Shown here in pieces: positions 43,465-48,743 of a stretch of 48,743 bases of DNA. A model generated the notes under the pieces. It saw nothing but the letters and a program-made list of their open reading frames with translations, had not been told where the DNA came from and made no database searches. The stretch is from an uncultured Bacteroidota bacterium (GTDB taxonomy: Bacteria > Bacteroidota > Bacteroidia > Chitinophagales > Chitinophagaceae). How positions within the stretch are numbered: the first letter of the stretch is position 1; each line of letters starts with the position of its first letter. The stretch is from NCBI GenBank assembly GCA_903854725.1, contig CAINWZ010000076.1, forward strand, positions 1-48,743. Reading direction: 5' to 3'. Both the position numbers and the translations under genes were made by a program.

Positions 43465-44842
43465 ATTTGCGTTTATTAAACCAAACATCACTAAGGCTAT
43501 ATCCTAGTGTAAACTGAACAAAATTTTCTTTATAATCATTTACACTTGTTCCTCTTTGTCCAATTTGCAATGCTAAATTTAGTAAAGTATATTGGTAATC
43601 GTATGAACGATATTTTCTTATTGGCATACCCATTCCTAAAGTGAATGCAGAGACTTTTAAGCCTTTATTATCAATATTTAAGTAGTCTTTACCAGTATAA
43701 AAACCAAGTCTATAGACAACCGTAGACCAGTAGCTTTCATAATTTAAAGCATTAGGACAAAATTGAGCACCCACTCTTAGCATCCACGAATTTGATAAAA
43801 CATCTTTTTGACCATAGTAGCTATATTTATCTTGCCAAGCGCCACTATTATATTCTACACCCAATACCCATTGGTCATAATTGCCTCTTGTGTCAAATTC
43901 TTTTTTATGTAGCGCGAGTCCTGCAGTATAAAGTGCAGGTATGGTAACATTGCCAGCAATATTTTTTGAAAAAATGGCTGTGTCTAAAGGAGTTGAAGTG
44001 GAAGCGGTAAAACTACCCGTAGAGCGAACTAAGTCTTGCTTGGCCTTCATGGTCTGATCCAAAGTAGCTGTTACTCCATAGCTTAATGAATATTCTGTTT
44101 TCTGAATGCCTTTTCCTTTTTGAATTTTATATAAAGGGAATTCGCCTTGTACACCCCATTGTAAAAATACGCCACTAAATATAGTATTAGAATTAGCAGT
44201 GGACTGGAAAAAATAGTTAGAGTCGGTACTATTTTTAAATGACTTTATATTTTCTATTTTTTTACGCCCAAAGTTGATACCGGTATTGATACCTATACTT
44301 AGATATTTCCATGATTTCCCCACGCCTAAAAAAGCTTGATTTAAGCCACCTTGACCAATATAATTATTGAAAATGGTATCGCCAGAGGTGATTTGTTTAG
44401 TTTCTGTTAAGGAATAGTTTACTTGTGTCAATGGTCTTAGACCAAAAGCCATTCCTACTTTTTTAATTTTATTTATAGGCAATCCTACAACGATATAATT
44501 TGGACTCAAGTAGGTAGATTGTTCTTTTCCAGTTGGCTCAGTTAATTTTTTTAAGGCATTATTATTAAAATTAACCCCTAAGTCAAAAGTGGTCATATAA
44601 AGAGTACCATAGGAAGCAGGGTTATTGAAATTGACACTTTGCCCAAAACTACCATTCATAGGGGAGGTATAGGCAGCAGAAAATCCGCCCATTGCTTGAC
44701 TGGTTGCATTTTGTCCATTGACCACTTCAGTGCCTATTCCGTATCGAGAAAAAGGGGAATTGATTTGAGCCTTAGTTGGGGTTAAAAAACAAACTAAACC
44801 TAGGAAGGGGGTTAACCTAATTATTTTTTTCGCAAATAGCAT
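43457..44842 (-). CDS. outer-membrane beta-barrel protein, FadL/PorV-like
   Basis: 461-residue exported protein. The signal peptide (about 1-25, ending TKAQ) is followed by INSPFSRYGIGTEVV and QAMGGFSAAYT, an N-terminal block common to FadL/PorV-like outer-membrane proteins of this phylum. Many aromatic amphipathic strands and a final VQFTLGYSLSDVWF follow. It overlaps the coaX stop by 26 bases and lptC by 8, so the three genes are transcribed and probably translated together. Function is unknown; hydrophobic-ligand transport or type IX-related roles are possible. Confidence 0.75.
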   Translation of the reverse strand: MLFAKKIIRLTPFLGLVCFLTPTKAQINSPFSRYGIGTEVVNGQNATSQAMGGFSAAYTSPMNGSFGQSVNFNNPASYGTLYMTTFDLGVNFNNNALKKLTEPTGKEQSTYLSPNYIVVGLPINKIKKVGMAFGLRPLTQVNYSLTETKQITSGDTIFNNYIGQGGLNQAFLGVGKSWKYLSIGINTGINFGRKKIENIKSFKNSTDSNYFFQSTANSNTIFSGVFLQWGVQGEFPLYKIQKGKGIQKTEYSLSYGVTATLDQTMKAKQDLVRSTGSFTASTSTPLDTAIFSKNIAGNVTIPALYTAGLALHKKEFDTRGNYDQWVLGVEYNSGAWQDKYSYYGQKDVLSNSWMLRVGAQFCPNALNYESYWSTVVYRLGFYTGKDYLNIDNKGLKVSAFTLGMGMPIRKYRSYDYQYTLLNLALQIGQRGTSVNDYKENFVQFTLGYSLSDVWFNKRKYD

Positions 44843-45542
44843 ACAGTCCTTTATATATTAAATTTTGGTCGGCAAATATCCTCTTTTTTAAGTGAGGTAC
44901 AAAATAACAAATGTCGCCCCCGGTTAATAGCACGTTAAAATTGGCATATTTCTGCTCATATGCTGTAATTATACCATCTATTTCAGCTGCCATGCCCAAA
45001 ATAACCCCACTTAGGATATTGGTTTTGGTGTCATAACCCACTAGCGGGAACTCGTTTGATGGGGCAATAAGGGGTAAAAGGGCTGTTTGTTCATGCATGG
45101 CTCTAAAACGCATTTGCATGCCTGGAGAGATGCTACCTCCTAAGAAAGCATGGGTATTATTGATAAAATTATAGGTGATACAGCTGCCTAATGAAATCAC
45201 TAAATTATGTTCATGGGGATATAAATCTACTGCAGCTGCTATTAAAGCGAGGCGGTCCGCTCCAATAGTTTCGGGTTTACCCACGGGGGTGGTGAAATTG
45301 AGTTGCGTTGCTGGACCAAGTAAATGAAATGCTGTTTTTTTTGCTAAAAGACTTTCAATGGCTTTATCATGATGGATGACGGAGGAAAGAATTGTTTTTG
45401 CTGGCGTAAATTCCTGCAATAAATTTTCAATTTCTTGCACATTACCTGTTTCTAAAACACGCAGTTCTACCAGTGCTGTATTTATGAAAATTGCAGCCTT
45501 TAATCGAGTATTGCCAAAATCAAAACAAATAGAGGTAGACAT
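44817..45542 (-). CDS. coaX: type III pantothenate kinase
   Basis: 241-residue ASKHA-fold kinase for the first step of coenzyme A synthesis. The DFGNTRLKAA phosphate loop (8-17), the pantothenate-site IGADRLA segment (after TTPVGKPE), and SLGSCITYNFI and GGSISPGMQMR are all CoaX features. It is the first gene of the coaX, barrel, lptC unit, with a TATTTTTG box just upstream. Confidence 0.93.
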   Translation of the reverse strand: MSTSICFDFGNTRLKAAIFINTALVELRVLETGNVQEIENLLQEFTPAKTILSSVIHHDKAIESLLAKKTAFHLLGPATQLNFTTPVGKPETIGADRLALIAAAVDLYPHEHNLVISLGSCITYNFINNTHAFLGGSISPGMQMRFRAMHEQTALLPLIAPSNEFPLVGYDTKTNILSGVILGMAAEIDGIITAYEQKYANFNVLLTGGDICYFVPHLKKRIFADQNLIYKGLYAICEKNN

Positions 45543-45558
45543 AGTCTTGCTTTACAAT

Positions 45559-45566
45559 CAAAAATA
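45559..45566 (-). promoter_or_regulatory. coaX promoter candidate, TATTTTTG
   Basis: Exact TAnnTTTG match on the minus strand, 17 bases before the coaX start. It implies a leader of about 10 bases; a proper -33 element is not seen. Confidence 0.38.
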
Positions 45567-45647
45567 AAGCCTTTGTTGCAAAGTTTAAGTAAAACAATAG
45601 GCAAGTTGCAAAAGTTTTCGGTTATTTGAAGTATAAAATTAGCGGGG

Positions 45648-46523
45648 ATGAAAATTGCAGGCTTCACGATTATTAAAAATGCGGTTATAAATGACTTTCC
45701 CATAGTGGAAGCCATAAAATCTATATTGCCTGTAGTGGATGAAATGATTGTTTTAATTGGAGATTCTACAGATGAAACCATAGCCTTAATTGAATCGATA
45801 GGCGATCCTAAAATCAAAATACATCATTCGGTATGGAATAAAAATTTAAGAAAAGGAGGAGCCGTTTTAGCGGATGAAACCAACAAAGCATTTCAGCTCA
45901 TTCATGAAAAATATACTTGGGCTTTTTATATTCAAGGAGATGAAGTAGTTCATGAAAAGTATCATGCTACCATTCGAACTGCTTGTGAAAATCATGCCTT
46001 TGATAAAGAGGTGCAAGGACTTTTATTTAAGTATAAACATTTTTACGGCACGTATGATTATGTGGGGGATAGTAGAAAATGGTATGCGCATGAAATTAGA
46101 ATTATTCGAAATAATAAAGCCATTTCCGCTTACCGAGATGCACAAGGATTTAGAATTGGGAATGCTAAATTACCTGTTGCTACAGTAGATGCAAGCATTT
46201 ATCATTATGGATGGGTGAAAAGTCCAGAGCAAATGCGCAAAAAACAAAAACAGAGTAGTGTGTATTGGCATGATGATACTCAAATGCAGCAAATAAATGC
46301 AAGTCCTGATTATTATGATTTTAGTGGGTTTGATTCTTTAGAAAAATTTACGGGGACGCATCCACAAGTGATGCTTGATAGAATTGAAAGAAAAAATTGG
46401 GCAGTGAATTTAGACCTTACGCAAAAGAAATTCTCCTTTAAAAATAAATGCTTGTATTATTTTGAAAAAGTAACAGGCATTCGACCTTTTGATTTTAAGA
46501 ATTATAAAATTATCAGAAAATAA
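45648..46523 (+). CDS. family 2 glycosyltransferase
   Basis: 291-residue protein of the GT-A fold: MKIAGFTIIKNAVINDFPIVE, the nucleotide-sugar part MIVLIGDSTDETIALIESI, and a QGDEVV acidic motif (near residue 98) in the DxD position. It is cytoplasmic, with no obvious membrane segment. It probably adds a sugar to a surface polysaccharide or glycan. It diverges from coaX and directly precedes meaB, which is not a usual partner. Confidence 0.83.
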   Translation: MKIAGFTIIKNAVINDFPIVEAIKSILPVVDEMIVLIGDSTDETIALIESIGDPKIKIHHSVWNKNLRKGGAVLADETNKAFQLIHEKYTWAFYIQGDEVVHEKYHATIRTACENHAFDKEVQGLLFKYKHFYGTYDYVGDSRKWYAHEIRIIRNNKAISAYRDAQGFRIGNAKLPVATVDASIYHYGWVKSPEQMRKKQKQSSVYWHDDTQMQQINASPDYYDFSGFDSLEKFTGTHPQVMLDRIERKNWAVNLDLTQKKFSFKNKCLYYFEKVTGIRPFDFKNYKIIRK

Positions 46524-46524
46524 A

Positions 46525-47427
46525 ATGCATTCTATATCCGATATTAAACAAGGGGTAGCCAAAGGTGATTTTCTGACTTTGGCAAAAGCCATTTCATGGA
46601 TTGAAAATAATGGAGAAGGCGCCACTACTTTTTTACAAGATTTACTTCCTTCTTCCATTCCCATTATAGGTGTTACGGGTCCTCCCGGTGCAGGTAAAAG
46701 CACACTAATAAATGCACTCATTGCTACTTGGGTAGAGGGTGCTAAAAAAGTAGCTGTACTTTCTGTCGATCCTTCTTCGCCCTTTCATCAGGGTGCTATT
46801 TTAGGTGATCGTATTCGTATGAAGGATTGGTATTTGCATCCTCAGGTATATATTAGATCCCTTGCTGCAAGGGGGCACCTTGGAGGCCTAAACAGTGCTA
46901 TGCTTTCTTTGACTACTCTAATGCAATCTGTAGGGTTTGATTATATAATTGTAGAAACAGTAGGTGTTGGACAATCAGAGGTGGAAATAGCCTCTTTGGC
47001 AGATACAACTGTAGTGGTCTTAGTACCTGAAGCAGGGGATGAAGTACAGATGATGAAGTCTGGGTTAATGGAAATTGCAGATGTTTTTGTAGTTAATAAG
47101 TGTGACCGACCTAATGCACAAATTTTTGTAAATCATTTACAACAAATGATTACAGAAAATGCACCTGCCACTCATCTACTTCAAGTAGTGAGTACTATTG
47201 CGACAGAAAAAGAAGGTATTGCTGAATTATTAGCTGTCATTAGTGCACATCAAATAGAAGTGCATAAAGGACTACAAAAAAAAGAAATGTTATTTTCTAA
47301 AGTGATGCAATTAGTAGCTGCGCACAAAATGATTCAAGTAGATAAAAATAAAATTAAAGTGGATTTGGCAGCCGCCTGTTTGGAAGCAAATTTTAACATC
47401 TTTAAATTTGCACAATCTTATTATTAA
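46525..47427 (+). CDS. meaB: MeaB-type GTPase (methylmalonyl-CoA mutase chaperone)
   Basis: 300-residue P-loop GTPase of the ArgK/MeaB family, which loads and protects adenosylcobalamin in methylmalonyl-CoA mutase. GPPGAGKST (52-60) is the P loop; SVDPSSPFHQGAILGDRIRM, ETVGVGQSEVE and VVNKCDRPNA are further G motifs. ATG 46525, right after the glycosyltransferase stop, is preferred over an in-frame ATG at 46489 that would overlap it. No mutase gene is in the window. Confidence 0.92.
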   Translation: MHSISDIKQGVAKGDFLTLAKAISWIENNGEGATTFLQDLLPSSIPIIGVTGPPGAGKSTLINALIATWVEGAKKVAVLSVDPSSPFHQGAILGDRIRMKDWYLHPQVYIRSLAARGHLGGLNSAMLSLTTLMQSVGFDYIIVETVGVGQSEVEIASLADTTVVVLVPEAGDEVQMMKSGLMEIADVFVVNKCDRPNAQIFVNHLQQMITENAPATHLLQVVSTIATEKEGIAELLAVISAHQIEVHKGLQKKEMLFSKVMQLVAAHKMIQVDKNKIKVDLAAACLEANFNIFKFAQSYY

Positions 47428-47430
47428 GCT

Positions 47431-48159
47431 TTATTCGAAAATAAAATTATTGCAATAGGTTGCTTTGTTGGCAAAGTCTTGATATTTCTCAAAAGTAAAT
47501 TCAGCAGTTGGAATTAATTCGTTGCCAGCAATAATTTTGCCTTGGTACCCAAGTGATGTTAAATATTGTATGGTTTCCATTACTTGTTCTTTTCCCACAT
47601 GTCTTGCTTCAATTTCAACAATAATTTTTGGTCTGTATTTTTTTAGTATGGCTTCCCCGCCTTTGAAAACATTTAATTCATTTCCTTCTACATCTACTTT
47701 TAAAAAGTTAGGAATTAGAGTATGTTTTGCACAATATTCATCTAGCGTTGCTAAAGTTACTTTTTCAGTAGTTGTAAAATTATCGTCATGATCATGTTCA
47801 ACAATGGTTGCACTAGGCGATGTTAACTTGCCATGAAGTACCGTTGGAAGATAGAGGTTGCTTTGTCCTGACAAGTTGGATAATGCAATGTGTTCAATGA
47901 CCACATTATTCCAATGAAATAGTTGCTTCATTTTTTGCAAATAGGAAAATAAAATAGTTTGGGGCTCAAATCCAACCACCTTGCCTTGCTTGCCTGTTTG
48001 TTGCAACATAAAATGCAAATAGCCGGCTTTATGTGCGCCTATGTCAAAAACGACATCTCCTTTTTTAATAGAATTTTTTATATAGGCAAACTCGCCTTTA
48101 TCGCTTTTACTATATTTATAAACTCTGTGTAAAAGCTTAATAGATTCAATTATTTTCAT
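47431..48159 (-). CDS. FkbM family methyltransferase
   Basis: 242-residue SAM-dependent methyltransferase: VVFDIGAHKAGY (37-48) is the SAM loop, GFEP has the ribose-binding Glu65, and FLKVDVEGNELNVFKGG is the typical FkbM post-motif. It usually O-methylates sugars or polyketides. I chose ATG 48159; an in-frame ATG at 48222 would overlap the upstream small gene. It converges with meaB with 3 bases between stops. Confidence 0.87.
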   Translation of the reverse strand: MKIIESIKLLHRVYKYSKSDKGEFAYIKNSIKKGDVVFDIGAHKAGYLHFMLQQTGKQGKVVGFEPQTILFSYLQKMKQLFHWNNVVIEHIALSNLSGQSNLYLPTVLHGKLTSPSATIVEHDHDDNFTTTEKVTLATLDEYCAKHTLIPNFLKVDVEGNELNVFKGGEAILKKYRPKIIVEIEARHVGKEQVMETIQYLTSLGYQGKIIAGNELIPTAEFTFEKYQDFANKATYCNNFIFE

Positions 48160-48169
48160 TAAACCGGGA

Positions 48170-48373
48170 TTATTGTTTTTCTTGCTTCCACCATTTAACG
48201 GCGACATAACCAATAATGGCAAATGGCATAGCGGCTAAATAGAGTATGCCCGCATTAAAACCTTTTCCTGCTTCTTGGCCAATTTGAGCGGCTGTTTTGG
48301 TACAAATAGAACATTGCGCCATTGCAGTAGCGACTATTAATTGAGACAGTAGTAAAAACGAAATTCGTTTCAT
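48170..48373 (-). CDS. small exported CxxC membrane protein
   Basis: 67-residue protein: a signal peptide MKRISFLLLSQLIVATAMAQ, then immediately CSICTKTAAQIGQEAGKG with a CxxC pair, one transmembrane helix (about 43-60, GILYLAAMPFAIIGYVAV) and a KWWKQEKQ cytoplasmic end. From memory, proteins of this plan recur in Bacteroidota as unnamed hypotheticals. The CxxC next to the cleavage site suggests redox or metal binding. It lies 10 bases before the FkbM start. Confidence 0.78.
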   Translation of the reverse strand: MKRISFLLLSQLIVATAMAQCSICTKTAAQIGQEAGKGFNAGILYLAAMPFAIIGYVAVKWWKQEKQ

Positions 48374-48429
48374 ATATACTATACATTAAATAATTTCTGG
48401 TAACCAAGTATTTTTAAAAGGGGTAATAA

Positions 48430-48456
48430 AAAAACCCCGATTCACTGGGGGTCTTT
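48430..48456 (-). terminator. terminator after the bTHX gene
   Basis: Stem ACCCC (48434-48438) with GGGGT (48448-48452). On the minus strand it runs into a T tract. It lies 12 bases after the bTHX stop and about 55 bases before the start of the small membrane-protein gene. Confidence 0.65.
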
Positions 48457-48467
48457 ATTACAAAGAA

Positions 48468-48644
48468 TTAAGCTTTCGCTTTGGTTGCTTTTTCGGCTTT
48501 TTCAGCTTTAGCTGGTTTAGTAGTTTTTTCTACTTTAGCAGCAGCTGCTTTTGCGCCTTTGCTTGCCACTTTGTGTGGTCTGCTTTTGCCAAAAGAACCT
48601 AAAAATCTTTTTCCTTTAGCTGTTTTTTTATCTCCTCTTCCCAT
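48468..48644 (-). CDS. 30S ribosomal protein THX
   Basis: 58-residue basic protein that begins MGRGDKKTAKGKRFLGSFGK, the signature of the small-subunit protein THX. It continues into a low-complexity Ala/Lys/Glu tail with repeated KAEKAEKA units. I chose the ATG at 48644; an in-frame codon at 48680 would add 12 residues that do not fit the family and would lie upstream of the predicted transcript start. The tail is longer than in the classic Thermus protein and is probably disordered. Confidence 0.9.
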   Translation of the reverse strand: MGRGDKKTAKGKRFLGSFGKSRPHKVASKGAKAAAAKVEKTTKPAKAEKAEKATKAKA

Positions 48645-48677
48645 ATTCTTGTTTTTTGTTAATTGTTGATTGGACAG

Positions 48678-48685
48678 CAAAAATA
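48678..48685 (-). promoter_or_regulatory. bTHX promoter, TATTTTTG
   Basis: Exact TAnnTTTG match followed by CTGTCC, with a predicted leader of about 26 bases. It sits directly against the upstream terminator hairpin, so the -33 region lies within the hairpin. Confidence 0.52.
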
Positions 48686-48717
48686 AAAAAACCCTCGCAC
48701 ATACGAGGGTTTTTTTT
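48685..48717 (-). terminator. terminator of the gene beyond the window end
   Basis: A 13-base stem (48685-48697 with 48704-48716) with loop CACATA and flanking A/T runs. It would end a minus-strand gene that enters from the right, perhaps the one with a possible TAA at 48731-48733. Confidence 0.65.
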
Positions 48718-48743
48718 CAAAATCTTGTAATTAAGCGATTTTA

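Noticed and set aside
45500..45817. 105-codon minus-strand frame across the coaX start and glycosyltransferase start
   Set aside because: It overlaps two well-supported genes, has no recognisable motif, and reads through the promoter gap.
46489..46524. Extended N terminus of MeaB from ATG 46489
   Set aside because: It would overlap the glycosyltransferase by 35 bases and adds residues that do not fit the family.
48160..48222. Extended N terminus of the FkbM methyltransferase
   Set aside because: It would run into the CxxC protein gene; ATG 48159 gives a natural start.
1..48743. CRISPR array, IS element, prophage or restriction system
   Set aside because: No repeated spacers, transposase, integrase or restriction genes were found on either strand.

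Overview
The window looks like chromosomal DNA of a Bacteroidota bacterium, probably a relative of the Chitinophagaceae (inference). Signs are: AT-rich coding; weak or absent Shine-Dalgarno sites; TAnnTTTG-type -7 promoter boxes before several genes; a DUF6089 barrel protein; paired OmpH chaperones after bamA; a TIGR02757 protein; a GldE-like CorC protein; bTHX; and many Tat-tagged oxidoreductases and sugar isomerases. No IS element, phage gene, CRISPR array, rRNA or tRNA was seen. No stretch over 300 bases lacks a gene, and nearly all genes look intact.

Layout. 0-10.3 kb (+) is a cell-envelope block: alpha/beta hydrolase, CBS protein, POTRA/barrel protein, nadK, DUF6089 barrel, uppS, bamA, two ompH/skp genes and murI. 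10.3-11.4 kb (+) is rpmH-rnpA-yidD, with a strong terminator hairpin between rpmH and rnpA. 11.4-12.6 kb (-) holds a Mn-type superoxide dismutase and tadA.

12.6-26.1 kb is the main accessory region, a divergent oxidative sugar-catabolism cluster. Minus arm: Gfo/Idh/MocA dehydrogenase, TIM-barrel isomerase, lipoprotein cytochrome c, DUF1080 (3-keto-disaccharide hydrolase family), then tadA. Plus arm: Tat-tagged TIM-barrel protein, GMC flavoprotein with a Cys triad, Tat-tagged gluconate-dehydrogenase-subunit-3-like protein, a second Tat-tagged TIM-barrel protein, and a 970-residue FAD/Fe-S dehydrogenase. An aminotransferase V protein and a Tat-tagged Gfo/Idh protein follow on the minus strand. 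I read the core as periplasmic oxidation of sugars or glycosides to 3-keto forms, with electrons passing to cytochrome c, then hydrolysis, isomerisation and reduction. The substrate is not shown by the sequence.

26.2-48.7 kb is mostly housekeeping: aldehyde dehydrogenase, thiol peroxidase of the GPx family, dusB, CPBP protease plus DUF2007, cdsA and psd (phospholipids), HAD phosphatase, SDR, a conserved hypothetical plus TIGR02757 plus a Cys/Met-metabolism PLP enzyme, a SdpI-like membrane protein, a deoxyhypusine-synthase-like enzyme, M28 peptidase, rpiB, tatC, a CorC/GldE-like protein, aldo/keto reductase, lptC with a FadL-like barrel gene and coaX, glycosyltransferase, meaB, FkbM methyltransferase, a small exported CxxC membrane protein, and bTHX. 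tatC lies in the same window as four Tat-type signal peptides, which fits an active Tat pathway.

Best candidates for new biology: the 3-keto-sugar cluster, the deoxyhypusine-synthase-like enzyme that appears to have lost several spermidine/NAD-contacting residues while keeping the catalytic lysine, the rpmH/rnpA terminator, and the small exported CxxC protein.
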